Assembly: GCA_949361645.1 (NCBI GenBank)
Contig: OX442431.1
Span: 1,009,696 to 1,073,695, forward strand
DNA from: Spongilla lacustris
Taxonomy: Eukaryota; Porifera; Demospongiae; Spongillida; Spongillidae
Direction of reading: 5' to 3'
Length of the DNA stretch: 64,000 nt
Shown: positions 12,071-23,598 of the stretch, piece by piece
Numbering within the stretch: position 1 is the stretch's first letter
Layout of the letters: every line of letters starts with the position of its first letter
The notes under the pieces: generated by a model
What the model saw: only the letters and a program-made list of their open reading frames with translations
What the model was told of the DNA's origin: nothing
Databases searched by the model: none
Translations under genes and position numbers: made by a program

Positions 12071-12598
12071 GCAGGCTCACCAGGATATCAATGGCTTCTT
12101 CGTCACTAGCAGGCTGGTACCTTAGCACCTGTTCCATCACCTGGCCCTGCCCCCCACACAGGAACACAAGGTCAAATATTTCCATGCACACATCCTCAGA
12201 GGGACAATCATTTACAAGTAAGGTAATAGTGTGTTATGTCAGTACATGTAGGTATATTAATATGTTACCAAGGTGATGCCGTGGTACAAATTCCAAAATA
12301 GAGGGCCATAACTTCCACTGCAGCTCCATGATCTCAGCCTAGGCACACCCTCCGCATCCCAGCAGAACCACACCCTCATCATCCCAGCCTAGCCCAACCC
12401 ACACCCTCCCCATCGCATGCAGGGTTCTAGCCAGGTGGTGGTGGGGAAGGAAAAGCTGAACAAGCCGATGTATAAACCCTATGGGGGGATATTGTACAAT
12501 GGTTAATGGTGATGACGACACTTCAGATCAAATTATTATATATTCCTCCTCCTCCCCATGAATTAAAGCAGATACCATAGCAACAGGAAGCCATGTAC
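12071..12598 (-). pseudogene. Inverted stray copy of AP4B1 intron 5 - exon 6
   Basis: Read on the minus strand, this matches the AP4B1 gene at about 40418-41019: the distal part of intron 5, most of exon 6 ([20 protein letters not shown]) and the start of intron 6. About 39 bases are missing, removing the exon's acceptor and first codons (L-H-E-F-T-E-W). At 12071 it joins a sequence related to a repeat near 37450-37500. At about 12598 it abuts, head to head, a plus-strand copy of later AP4B1 sequence, so an inversion breakpoint lies inside intron 6. Confidence 0.8.
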
Positions 12599-12599
12599 A

Positions 12600-13113
12600 T
12601 ATAATATTGATTGCTTTTGGAAGGGGATAAAATAAACTGGACTTTGCCCTCCCCTCCCTCCCCCCCCCCCCCCCCCCCCTCTATCCCCTCTCCTCTGTCA
12701 TTAGAATATTCTCGATGACCGCCTGAAGCATGCAAACTTATGGCGACCGTACGTGTCTTCCTGCGCGTCACTTCCAACATGTTGGATATGCAGGCAGACA
12801 TCTTGGAGAGGATCAGAGGTACAGCTGGGGGAACCACTGTGGTCTTATTGGTCACTACTGCACACACATGAACACACAAATACACAGCTGCTGTCCTTGT
12901 TTGCCATGGAAACGGACTATGTCACTGCTGAAGCGTTGGTAGCCTGCCTGTGCAGGTATTGGGTGACCTTTGACCTCTGTTCTCTGGCACTTCATTTGCA
13001 TCAGTTTGAGAACATGGTTGAGGTGATTCTTCCTCGCCTGCCGGCCAGCCTGGACTCGGTCCCAGACCCTTCTGGCAAGGCTGCACTTATCTGGATACTG
13101 GGAGAGTATGGAG
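12600..13113 (+). pseudogene. Stray AP4B1 exons 7, 10 (end) and 11
   Basis: This plus-strand block begins with AP4B1 intron 6 sequence (TTGATTGCTTTTGGAAGGGG) and contains a poly-C tract. It then carries exon 7, missing the bases for G-V-V ([16 protein letters not shown] follows), and part of intron 7. It jumps to the last third of exon 10 ([19 protein letters not shown]) and then exon 11 ([13 protein letters not shown]). Exons 8-9 and most of 10 are deleted. It runs straight into MSH3 sequence at about 13113-13130, and the same junction is on the right arm. Confidence 0.85.
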
Positions 13114-16100
13114 AGGTGTGTACATGTAGCACTACAACGTGTACAAGAGATCAGTGGACCACATTGCCACATTGGACTGCCTCCTATCTCTGTCACAAGT
13201 TGCCCGGATGCCTCACTATGTCCGGTAATGGCAACTGCTCACACAGCTGTCCCTGTGTGCAATGTGTGGGTGTGGCTATGGGTGGGGCTCGGTTATGACA
13301 GTTTGTGTCCCTTTGTGCAGCCCCAAGTTGGTGGATGGAGTGCAGATACACATCACAGCTGGCAGGCATCCTGTGATTGACCAGTTGCTAAGGGAGGGCC
13401 ACCAGTTTGTCCCCAATGATACCAATTTGAAATAAAGAGCACCTTTGTTTGGTGACAATAATCCTTTTTTTTTTCTCTTGAAGGGTCTGGAGATGAGAGC
13501 CATGATCATTACAGGACCTAACATCGGAGGAAAGAGCTCGTACAGACTACTACATCAAACAGGTTTGTCCACTTTTCTGTTTCCATAGGGTTGTTTTTCT
13601 TTTCACTATGTAACTTTCCACATCCTACTCAAGGTAGCATTGATCTGTGTGTTGGCTCAGATAGGCTCGTGGGTACCTGCTGAGGCGGCAACCTTGGGGA
13701 TCTTGGATGCCATCTATACTCGGTAGGGCAGGTGTAGACCCAGTAGGATGTGGGTGTGGTCTCTTAATGCAGTATACTTTACGGATATTCCTTTGTCGTT
13801 GTAGGATGGGAGCCAGTGATTCAATACAGTGTTGCAAGAGCACTTTTATGGTTGAACTGCAGGTATTCAGGCCACTTGTAATCCTGCATGGGGAGTAACT
13901 AACGTACTGATCTACCTATCGCTAATTGCATAGGCAGATGGATGTGCCTGTATACTGTTACATCACAATGACGCTCGTGCTGTGATAGTACATTTCTCCT
14001 CTGCTATGTCGGTATACACGGTGTTTCACAATAAAGGAAAATTATATAGAAATTAACCACAAATAGCTAATTAACTGGTTATTGTTGCTAGGCATCCTGT
14101 CAGCAAAAGAAGACATGTTGGTAGAGAAAATAAAAAATTTGATCAAAATGTCAAAAACCCTCTACGTTGGAAGAGAGAAAAATCAAGATTTCATATTTTA
14201 ATGACACCAAAATGGTAATTAATTGGCCTATGTACGTACCCTTAGTAATATTGATTTGTAAATCTGTTAATAAACTAGGTAAGTTACAATTATTGAAATA
14301 AAATAAGCTTTGAATATTTACAATATTACGACATGAGGTTGGCAATTAATTTGTGTGATTAAATGTTAATTTTTGTACATCAGTGTGTCTTAGTGGAATG
14401 TCTGTCAGCGATTAAAATCTTTACAGTTAATCTTTAATCAATGTTCCTTGATTGTCAAACACCCTGTGTGTGGGCATGTGTCTGTTATGTGCAGCATATG
14501 GTCTCTTGCTGAGGTCCATCTTTGTCTCCCCGCACCACACACACACACACACACATACACACACACACACACTGTCATTTGCAACACACCTGACCTTTCT
14601 GTTGTCATGTTTCTCTGCAGGAAGCAGCCGATATCATAATTCAGGCGACGGACAGGTCGCTGGTGATCCTCGATGAGCTAGGCAGGGGGACCAGCACTCA
14701 AGATGGAACAGCTGTGGCCTATGCATCACTCAGCTACTTCATAGAAGATGTAGGTGTGTGTGGTGGGTGTGTTGTGTGTGTATTTTCAGGCACATCCATT
14801 TATAAATGCACGGATGTCTGTATGTCCATGTGCGTTCTTTTTTTGAGCATTTGGCTGGGCCGTTTTCGACAAAAAAGGACTCTTTTGATTCCTTTAGAAC
14901 TATGATGCGCAGACAGTGACGGGCTTACTTTTTGAATTTCACACCTTTTTATCTGTGTTTCTATTCTTAAATGGAATGACCAGTGCACATTAAAGTGTTA
15001 AGTATTTAATAACAAGTTAATAACAATTAATTTAATAACAAGTTGTCCTGTTGCTAGGTGACTCAGAATGTTACTCACATCCTACATGTACCACACCTGT
15101 CCCCTCACATCTTACATGTACCATCTTACATCTTACATGTACCACACCTGTCCCCTCACATCCTACATGTACCACACCTGTCCTCTCACATCCTACATGT
15201 ACCACACCTGTCCCCTCACATCCTACATGTACCACACCTGTCCTCTCACATCCTACATGTACCACACCTGTCCTCTCACATCCTACATGTACCACACCTG
15301 TCCCCTCACATCCTACATGTACCACACCTGTCCCCTCACATCCTACATGTACCACACCTGTCCCCTCACATCCTACATGTACCACACCTGTCCCCTCACA
15401 TCCTACATGTACCACACCTGTCCCCTCACATCCTACATGTACCACACCTGTCCTCTCACATCCTACATGTACCACACCTGTCCCCTCACATCCTACATGT
15501 ACCACACCTGTCCCCTCACATCCTACATGTACCAAAACTGTCCTCTCACATCCTACATGTACCACACCTGTCCCCTCACATCCTACATGTACCACACCTG
15601 TCCTCTCACATCCTACATGTACCACACCTGTCTTCTCACATCCTACATGTACCACACCTGTCCTCTCACATCCTACATGTACCACACCTGTCCCCTCACA
15701 TCCTACATGTACCACACCTGTCCTCTCACATCCTACATGTACCACACCTGTCCTCTCACATCTTACATGTACCACACCTGTCCCCTCACATCCTACATGT
15801 ACCACACCTGTCCTCTCACATCCTACATGTACCACACCTGTCCCCTCACATCCTACATGTACCACACCTGTCTTCTCACATCCTACATGTACCACACCTG
15901 TCCTCTCACATCCTACATGTACCACACCTGTCCCCTCACATCCTACATGTACCACACCTGTCCCCTCACATCCTACATGTACCACACCTGTCCCCTCACA
16001 TCCTACATGTACCACACCTGTCCCCTCACATCCTACATGTAGCACACCTGTCCCCTCACATCCTACATGTACCACACCTGTCCTCTCACATCCTACATGT

Positions 16101-17713
16101 ACCACACCTGTCCCCTCACATCCTACATGTACCACACCTGTCCCCTCACATCCTACATGTACCACACCTGTCCCCTCACATCCTACATGTACCATACCTG
16201 TCCCCTCACATCCTACATGTACCACACCTGTCCTCTCACATCCTACATGTACCACACCTGTCCCCTCACATCCTACATGTACCACACCTGTCCTCTCACA
16301 TCCTACATGTACCACACCTGTCCTCTCACATCCTACATGTACCACACCTGTCCCCTCACATCCTACATGTACCACACCTGTCCCCTCACATCCTACATGT
16401 ACCACACCTGTCCCCTCACATCCTACATGTACCACACCTGTCCTCTCACATCCTACATGTACCACACCTGTCCCCTCACATCCTACATGTACCACACCTG
16501 TCCCCTCACATCCTACATGTACCACACCTGTCCTCTCACATCCTACATGTACCACACCTGTCCCCTCACATCCTACATGTACCACACCTGTCCCCTCACA
16601 TCCTACATGTACCACAACTGTCCTCTCACATCCTACATGTACCACACCTGTCCCCTCACATCCTACATGTACCACACCTGTCCTCTCACATCCTACATGT
16701 ACCACACCTGTCTTCTCACATCCTACATGTACCACACCTGTCCTCTCACATCCTACATGTACCACACCTGTCCCCTCACATCCTACATGTACCACACCTG
16801 TCCTCTCACATCCTACATGTACCACACCTGTCCTCTCACATCTTACATGTACCACACCTGTCCCCACACATCCTACATGTACCACACCTGTCCTCTCACA
16901 TCCTACATGTACCACACCTGTCCCCTCACATCCTACATGTACCACACCTGTCTTCTCACATCCTACATGTACCACACCTGTCCTCTCACATCCTACATGT
17001 ACCACACCTGTCCCCTCACATCCTACATGTACCACACCTGTCCTATCACATCCTACATGTACCACACCTGTCCCCTCACATCCTACATGTACCACACCTG
17101 TCCTCTCACATCCTACATGTACCACACCTGTCCCCTCACATCCTACATGTACCATACCTGTCCTCTCACATCCTACATGTACCCCACCTGTCCTCTCACA
17201 TCCTACATGTACCACACCTGTCCCCTCACATCCTACATGTACCACACCTGTCCCCTCACATCCTACATGTACCACACCTGTCCCCTCACATCCTACATGT
17301 ACCATACCTGTCCCCTCACATCCTACATGTACTACACCTGTCAACTCACATCCTACATGTACCACACCTGTCCTCTCACATCCTACATGTAGCACACCTG
17401 TCCCCTCACATCCTACATGTAGCACACCTGTCCCCTCACATCCTACATGTACCACACCTGTCCTCTCACATCTTACACATACCACACCTGTCCCCTCACA
17501 TCCTACATGTTCCACACCTGTACCCTCACAACATGCATTTTCTCAATCCAGATGAGGAGTATGATAAGATAGTGTTGCTGTACCAGCTGGAGCAAGGTCA
17601 GGCAGACAAGAGCTATGGTCTTAATGTGGCCGCACTGGCTGGTCTAAGCTCCGATATTCTGAAGGTGGCTGCAAGGAAGGCTAAAGAGCTCCATGCTGCA
17701 GTCTCCTCAGCTG
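12888..17713 (+). repeat. Inner left arm of nested inverted duplication
   Basis: The AP4B1 exon 10 end, exon 11 and MSH3 exons on this strand recur in mirrored order at about 28480-31600. Intron sequences match as well, including a long AT-rich intron (14040-14420 against 30000-30370). The left arm lacks the exon encoding the T-H-Y motif and has a greatly expanded 30-bp array. Similarity ends at 17713, inside the last shared exon. Confidence 0.85.
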
Positions 17714-17901
17714 TGACCCAGTGCTCCAGCCGTCTCAACCCTAGCCACCTGCGTTCATTCAAGAGAATTATGCAGTTTCCTAATGAACAATCAACGGGTC
17801 TCTTAGAGTTCCTATCAGAACTTAGAACTTCAAATGGCGAGTTGAGGTCTCAAGAATTGATTAGTTTCACTCCATTAATTGCTCATGCCATGGTGATTTA
17901 A
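13114..17901 (+). pseudogene. MSH3: MSH3 3'-half, degenerate left copy
   Basis: Exon remnants are at about 13131-13223, 13321-13434, 13484-13562, 13634-13722, 13805-13862, 14621-14749 and 17552-17901. They encode the MutS core end and ATPase: nucleotide-binding loop T-G-P-N-I-G-G-K-S-S, then [10 protein letters not shown]. Lesions, compared with the right copy: ten bases lost at 13430-13440, removing a splice donor; ten bases gained just after G-K-S-S-Y (the exon is 79 rather than 69 bases), shifting the frame; Q in place of H after G-T-S-T; and complete absence of the exon with F-V-T-H-Y. The last exon continues past A-V-S-S-A into a leucine-rich tail that may be the authentic MSH3 C-terminus, unlike the right copy. 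Confidence 0.85.
15068..17530. repeat. 30-bp minisatellite, about 82 copies
   Basis: The unit is CACATCCTACATGTACCACA followed by CCTGTCCCCT. The commonest variation is CCCC / CCTC / CTTC near the end. Each unit holds ACATGT and a CACCTG E-box core. It occupies the place where the left MSH3 copy should have its penultimate exon. The same unit occurs only about eight times in the mirrored site. Because 30 is a multiple of three, all frames stay open; these are not genes. Confidence 0.97.
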
Positions 17902-18981
17902 TTAATTCATGATCCAAGATTCTGTTTCCAAATGTTGTGGCAAAAACAGCTATTTTTCAGGTGTACCCCTGGTGCTATCATTGTCCTTAGTTTTTCATGC
18001 TTTTCATCATGCCTCCAGTGGGAGAGCACACACACACACACACCCCTTACTTGGTATTCATATCCACAGTTTATATTTCTTGTCTAGTCAGCACATTGCA
18101 GGCTTAGGTGCAGACTTGCCACCAATAAAGAGCTTTTTTATCTGCGATACTGAAGTAAAGTTTTTTCCGGAATTTTACCATGTTTATGGTACATTATTAA
18201 TATTAATTAATTGAAACAAAATTTTGAAAGATTAAAACTGAATTTGGTACCGCGTTGATCGGTTTCAATGGGATATGAGACATGCAAAACCCATTTTCTC
18301 TCCGTTCTAAATAGGGATTATGCGATGACGTCACGCGCGTTTTACATCATGTGTATTGTTTACCGCGGGACTTCACCCCACGTGATATCTATATATTTAT
18401 AGCAACTTACACGGTGACATGTGTTACGTAGTATTTCATAGATATAATATATAGCAACTACGTTTCTATGGTTTTGCAACCATGTAAAAAGGGGACAAAC
18501 TTTAGACGCGTGTACATGTAGCTGCATGTATTTTACATCGCAAATCCGGGTGGATGTCTCAATGTACTGAATGTACAGAACTCATGCATGCTTGAATAAC
18601 ATGTATAATATACGCACAACATACAGCCGTATATTTTTGTATTCTCCTCGCATTATCGTAGACGTGGGCTACGGCCGTATATACATGTATAACGTAATTC
18701 ATGCATGCACAAAGTCCAGTCTGCTTCTTCCACTCCCACACATACACTGCAATGCACCGGGGTAATCAAATACCATTGAAGTCAGTGTGATCGCATGCGT
18801 CCAGCGTAAGCATGCAAATATCCGACATGCGTGCGTTATGTACATGTAACATGCAGTATATATTAATATATTATACGCGGTACGCCTATATATATCCCGG
18901 CTTGGTATGCTATTTATACTACATGTATAGTTCATACATTTTTGTAATCAATTTGTATATTACCTCCGCGGCACATAAGTT
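17902..18981. other. Loop side of inverted duplication; no gene recognised
   Basis: AT-rich sequence with short palindromic ACATGT/TGCATGCA phrases and a small (CA)n run near 18030. It lies directly upstream of the receptor gene and may hold its promoter, but I cannot point to a site. Confidence 0.45.
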
Positions 18982-19788
18982 ATGGATTTAAACGCGAGTA
19001 GTATGGCTAATCAAAGTTCTAACTCCTGTTGGACAATAACTCTGCGAGTCGCCTCCAGCATCCCCATCTCGTCCTTCTTACCGCCACTCCAAGTGCTGTT
19101 TCTGTCTCTCTACTTCGTGATCGGACTTAGCCTAAACGGCTTCGTCATCTTCCTGGTACTAAGGTACAGGAAACTGCATAGGAGGGAATTCGCGCTAGTC
19201 CTTCAAGTGGTAGCCGCAGACCTCACATGCGTTTGCTGCTACCCTGTGGTCATTGTAACGCGGCTGAACGGTCTGTGGCACAACCTTGGGCCGTCGTGGT
19301 GTTCTCTTCTCGGCTTTGTCCAAATACTGTTCCTCACCCTCCGCTACACGACCATGTTCTTACTATCATTCGATCGGTTCAACATGGTGTTCTTTCCGTT
19401 TTCGTATCCGTCGCGCGGCAAAAAAATCATGCTACCGGCGCTGACCGTAATAGTGTGGTTGATCTCGCTGCTTTTCGCGACAATACCTCTCTCCTTTCAA
19501 TGCTTTGGCTTTTCAAAAGCTACCGGTTTTTGCGGGCTAAGTGTCTTCTGCTCAACGACGTGCGCCCATTGGAGGTACGTTCAGGACTCAGTCGCATACT
19601 TTGTTGGAGCACTCGTCCCATTCATATTGTACTCGCTGATGTTTTGGAAAGCCAGGCAACTGAACAAGAGTGCGGCGGCTACTGCTCCAACGGATGAATC
19701 TCAGAAAAGGGCGCGATTCACGTTTTTGTTTCTTTTTGTAACCCTTATAGGATGCGGTCTTCCACAGTTTGCGAACGTCTTGCTTATG
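18982..19788 (+). pseudogene. Class A (rhodopsin-like) GPCR, 5' part, disrupted by retrotransposon
   Basis: The frame from ATG 18982 encodes helices 1-6 of a rhodopsin-family receptor. Visible landmarks are N-G-F-V in TM1, A-A-D-L in TM2, a D-R-F version of the D-R-Y motif after TM3 (S-F-D-R-F), W in TM4, and a C-G-L-P equivalent of C-W-x-P in TM6. Two N-linked sites lie in the short N-terminus. The frame runs into a gypsy LTR at 19789, inside the loop after TM6, so it would end in LTR-encoded residues at 19977. TM7 lies 6.4 kb downstream (26225-26392). Such receptors sense small ligands at the plasma membrane; the ligand is unknown. Confidence 0.85.
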
Positions 19789-20037
19789 TGTAATAACTCA
19801 ACACACACACAGTTATACAAGTACAGCATATACAACACCATACGCGGAATGGCTAAGTCCAGAAGAGTGGGAGTGACGGGTAGAGCCTCAATAGTCCAGC
19901 TATCTAACTCCGGGTTGCCAACTGACTCGTACTTACAATTCCAGCGCTTAAAAGAGTCTGCCTCACGTGCCTGTTAGTCTAGAAGGTTCTATTGCAGTCC
20001 CATAGTCTGCTGTTAATAATCAATTACAATTACTACA
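19789..20037 (-). repeat. 3' LTR of gypsy element (249 bp)
   Basis: Its plus-strand ends are TGTAATAACTC and TTACTACA, giving TG...CA on the element's strand. It contains nine bases (near 19921-19929) missing from the other LTR. Confidence 0.95.
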
Positions 20038-20052
20038 CTTCTCCCCTCATAA
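20038..20052 (-). other. Polypurine tract
   Basis: On the minus strand a purine-rich run, GAGGGGAGAAG, ends exactly at the start of the 3' LTR. This is the usual plus-strand primer site for LTR element replication. Confidence 0.75.
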
Positions 20053-20331
20053 GCCATAACGCTCCGGGGGTCGGTGAGGACGATTAGAGCGTCTGGGCAG
20101 AAGAGGGACAGCTTCAAGGTCGGCCACTGGAGGAGCCTCTTCTTCTAAAGGGTCAGACTTCCGCGATGGGAGGGGCTGGTGCCTGCGGTAACTCAGCTTG
20201 TCTGTCTGCCATTGTGACAATGGTTGGCAGAGGGTCCAATTCTGGCTGCTGAAATGTTCCAGAGTCCCTCTTACCCCCGGTAATCCGCTCCTTGACATGG
20301 TCAACATGATAACGGCTTTCTGTGCCATCAT
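20047..20331 (-). pseudogene. Shifted C-terminal end of gypsy pol
   Basis: The main pol frame stops at 20153, but another frame here carries the usual end of such polyproteins, a basic proline-rich tail (P-R-R-S-N-R-P-H-R-P-P-E-R-Y) that stops at 20047 beside the polypurine tract. A single-base indel around 20160-20220 would separate the two. Confidence 0.6.
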
Positions 20332-22819
20332 CCAACGTTACAACCAGTGTCAATGGACCCCGTACAGCAGTAACTTTTCCTGGTATCCATTTTGGCATCC
20401 CTCTGTGGTTTAGGACATACACTTCTTCACCCACCTGAAATGAGCGTTGTCTTGTGTGCACGTCATGATTCTCCTTCTGTCTTTCTTGATTTTTAGTCAC
20501 GTGATGTTCCACAGATGGGAAAATGAAATCCAAGTGCGAGCGCGGTTTCCTCCCCAACAACAGCTCAGCAGGTGATCTTCCTGTGGTAGAATGGGGTGTT
20601 AACCTGTACTGGAAAAGGAACTGAGATAAGCATGTGTCAATATCCCCTGATGTCTTCCTTAAGGCATTTTTCACAGTTTGTACTGCTCGTTCAGCCAATC
20701 CATTAGTGGCTGGGTGGTAGGGAGCACTTCTAATGTGTCTGAATCCATTACGTTGAACAAAGGTTTGGAACTCCGTACTGGTGAAGGCCGTGCCGTTGTC
20801 AGACACCAACACCTCTGGGAGACCATGACATGAGAATACTTGTCTGAGCACTCGTATGGCCTGCTGGGAAGATGTGGAGGAAACAACAGCAGCCTCCAAC
20901 CATTTGGAGTGAGCATCCACCATGACAAAAATGATTTTACCCAGAAAAGGGCCACAAAAGTCCACATGAATGCGAGACCAGGGTTTTGTAGGCCACTCCC
21001 AAGGATGCAGTGGGGACTTAGGTGGGGACCTACTATTTACTTGGCAAGCCTCACATGATTTCACCTTTGCTTCGAGTTCAGCGTCAAGTCCTGGCCACCA
21101 CACCACACTCCTGGCCAGAGATTTCATTCGAGATACCCCTGGATGGCCATCGTGTAGAATCTTGATTATTGGTACCCTTCCAGGTGGAGGTACCACTACA
21201 CGACTTCCCCAAAGGATACAACCATCTTCCACACTAAGTTCACTTTTCCTGCATTCGTAAGGCTTGAATTGTTCGTTTGACTGTGTTCTCCAGCCATGAA
21301 GCACCATTCTCCTGACCACCGAGAGCACCGGGTCTTTGTCTGTCCACCGTCGAATAGATGTAGCTGTAACCACCGAGCTCATGTCAGAAAAGGCCTGCAG
21401 CATGAGTATTGTATCCCCAGGTGTAGGGACCTCTTCAGGGGCCTCCGCTAAAGGCAATCTACTTAGCCCATCAGCATTGCCTTGATTCTTGCCTGGTCTG
21501 AACACCATCTGGTAGTTATACGCACTCAGAGTTAGTGCCCATCTTTGTATCCTGGAAGAGGCCATCGTTGGCACTGGTTTTGTCTCACTGAAGAGAAACT
21601 GGAGTGGTTTGTGATCTGAGTACACAACAAACTGTCTACCAAAGAGGAACTGGTGAAACTTCTTAACACCCCATACTACAGCCAAACCTTCCTTTTCTAT
21701 TTGTGAATAGTTCTTTTCTGCAGGTGCCAAAGACCGTGATGCATACGCTATTGGTCTGTCTGACCCATCTTCCTGCAAATGTGATAACACTACTCCGATT
21801 CCATAAGGAGAGGCATCACATGAGATGGCAATTTTCTTTGAGGGATCAAAGTGGACCAGCAAAACATCTGAGGTGAGCTGGGACTTAGCCTTCTGGAATG
21901 CAGCTGCCTGATCTGCTCCCCAACTCCACGGTTGGTGTTTGGTGAGCAGCTTGTACAGTGGTGCCAGTGTGTCTGCAAGACAAGGCAAAAATTTTGCGTA
22001 ATAGTTCACCAATCCCAAAAAAGACTTCAGCTGTGAGATATCTTCCGGCACTGGTGCATCCACTATAGCTCTGCGTTTTTCCTTAGTAGGGCTGATTCCC
22101 TCTCCTGAGATATGGTAACCAAGGTACTCCACGCTAGGCAGCATAAATTTGCACTTTGTTCTCTTCAATTTGATGCCACACTCTCCTAATCTTGACATCA
22201 CCTTCTCCAAAGTCACCAAGTGCTCCTTTTCAGTTGAATCTGCAACTAAAATATCGTCAATGTACACATGTACATGTGGAATACCCTGCAATATTCTCTC
22301 CATGGTTCGTTGGAAGATGGCAGGAGCCGACGCAACTCCAAACGGCATACGATTGTATCTGAAAAGACCCTTATGAGTGGTGATGGTGACATATTCCTTT
22401 GATTTTTCATCCAGTGGCAGCTGTAGGTAGGCATGAGACAAGTCCAGTTTTGAGAAAACTTTTCCTCCTGTCAGTGAAGCAAGCAGATCATTGATTCTGG
22501 GAAGGGGATACGATTCAACATTAGCCACACTATTCACAGTTACTTTATAGTCTCCACACAACCGCAAACTACCATCAGATTTTAGCACTGGTACCACTGG
22601 CGCCGCCCATTCAGAAAATTTCACAGGTTCTATAATACCATCCCGCTGTAGCCTTTCCAATTCTTCTTCAATTCTTCCTTTTAAGGCAAATGGGACTGGC
22701 CGTGGTCTGAAAAAGCGTGGCCTTGCCGACTCATTGACGTGTATTTTCACTTCAACCCCCTTCACTCGACCCAGTTCTTCTTTGAAAAGATCTGCATAAC
22801 GATCAAGCAATTTTTCCAC
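20153..22819 (-). CDS. Gypsy pol: reverse transcriptase, RNase H, integrase
   Basis: An 888-codon open frame. Reverse transcriptase comes first, with L-D-L-S-H-A-Y followed by the catalytic Y-I-D-D (about residue 205). RNase H follows (C-D-A-S ... Y-S-D-H-K-P-L). Integrase comes next, with an H-H-C-C zinc site (G-H-P-G ... C-E-A-C-Q), then catalytic D (H-V-D-F-C-G-P), D (S-D-N-G-T) and the P-Y-H-P-A-T-N-G...E segment. These copy genomic RNA to cDNA and insert it. The first methionine is not a real start: pol should be joined to gag-protease upstream, but a frame change lies at about 22835-22850 within a run of five C residues. That is either a programmed shift or a mutation. Confidence 0.9.
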   Translation of the reverse strand: MEKLLDRYADLFKEELGRVKGVEVKIHVNESARPRFFRPRPVPFALKGRIEEELERLQRDGIIEPVKFSEWAAPVVPVLKSDGSLRLCGDYKVTVNSVANVESYPLPRINDLLASLTGGKVFSKLDLSHAYLQLPLDEKSKEYVTITTHKGLFRYNRMPFGVASAPAIFQRTMERILQGIPHVHVYIDDILVADSTEKEHLVTLEKVMSRLGECGIKLKRTKCKFMLPSVEYLGYHISGEGISPTKEKRRAIVDAPVPEDISQLKSFLGLVNYYAKFLPCLADTLAPLYKLLTKHQPWSWGADQAAAFQKAKSQLTSDVLLVHFDPSKKIAISCDASPYGIGVVLSHLQEDGSDRPIAYASRSLAPAEKNYSQIEKEGLAVVWGVKKFHQFLFGRQFVVYSDHKPLQFLFSETKPVPTMASSRIQRWALTLSAYNYQMVFRPGKNQGNADGLSRLPLAEAPEEVPTPGDTILMLQAFSDMSSVVTATSIRRWTDKDPVLSVVRRMVLHGWRTQSNEQFKPYECRKSELSVEDGCILWGSRVVVPPPGRVPIIKILHDGHPGVSRMKSLARSVVWWPGLDAELEAKVKSCEACQVNSRSPPKSPLHPWEWPTKPWSRIHVDFCGPFLGKIIFVMVDAHSKWLEAAVVSSTSSQQAIRVLRQVFSCHGLPEVLVSDNGTAFTSTEFQTFVQRNGFRHIRSAPYHPATNGLAERAVQTVKNALRKTSGDIDTCLSQFLFQYRLTPHSTTGRSPAELLLGRKPRSHLDFIFPSVEHHVTKNQERQKENHDVHTRQRSFQVGEEVYVLNHRGMPKWIPGKVTAVRGPLTLVVTLDDGTESRYHVDHVKERITGGKRDSGTFQQPELDPLPTIVTMADRQAELPQAPAPPIAEV

Positions 22820-23598
22820 ACCCTTGTCGATCCCTGGGGGTTAGGCTTCAGTTTACTTAACCAATCACGCCCCATCAAGGATGGACCATCTCCTTCTACT
22901 ACCAGCAAATCCAATGAAAGCGTTTCATTATCATACTGCACTGAAAGTGAAATTTTGCCCTTGATGTTAATCTTCTCTCCAGTGTAAGTACGCAGGTGAA
23001 CATCTGTTCTTTGTAGTAAGGGACGCTTTTGTTTAGACCACTGTCTTCTGTAGGTGCACTCGCTGATGATAGAGGCCACAGCTCCCGTGTCTACCTCCAT
23101 TGACAACTGAACGCCATCAGCAACTACATCTATGGTGAGTGGGGCTCTGAAGCCTTCTCTAGACAGGGTGAACAGTGTGTATGTCTCTTCCCCCTCTACA
23201 GGTGGTAGATTGACCTGCTGTACTGCTGCTGAGCCTCTGGTAGACCCTCTCCCCCTGCCCTTGGCGCCCGACACCTTGGGACTGCGACAAACACGAGACA
23301 AATGGCCTTGTTTGCCACAATTATAGCACACAATGGACGTATCTAATAGACAATCCTTTCCGTTGTGCTTACCCCCGCAGCGGTAACATGTGTTTCGTGA
23401 CCTTGCCTGTACCTCCGAAGTCTTCTGTACCGCGTTGACAGCCACGGTAACAGAGCGCTGGATCTCTGTGGCATTTTTCTCCGCCGATTCAGCTGACTGC
23501 ACCAACTCGAAGGCTTTCTTGAACGTGAGCCCGGACTCGGCCAAAAGCCTGCGCTGTACACTCGAATTACGGACACCACACACGATGCGGTCGCGCAG

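Noticed and set aside
15051..17555. Long open frames of several hundred codons in all directions
   Set aside because: They arise because the 30-bp unit is a multiple of three; the peptide is a ten-residue repeat in every frame, with no start context or homology.
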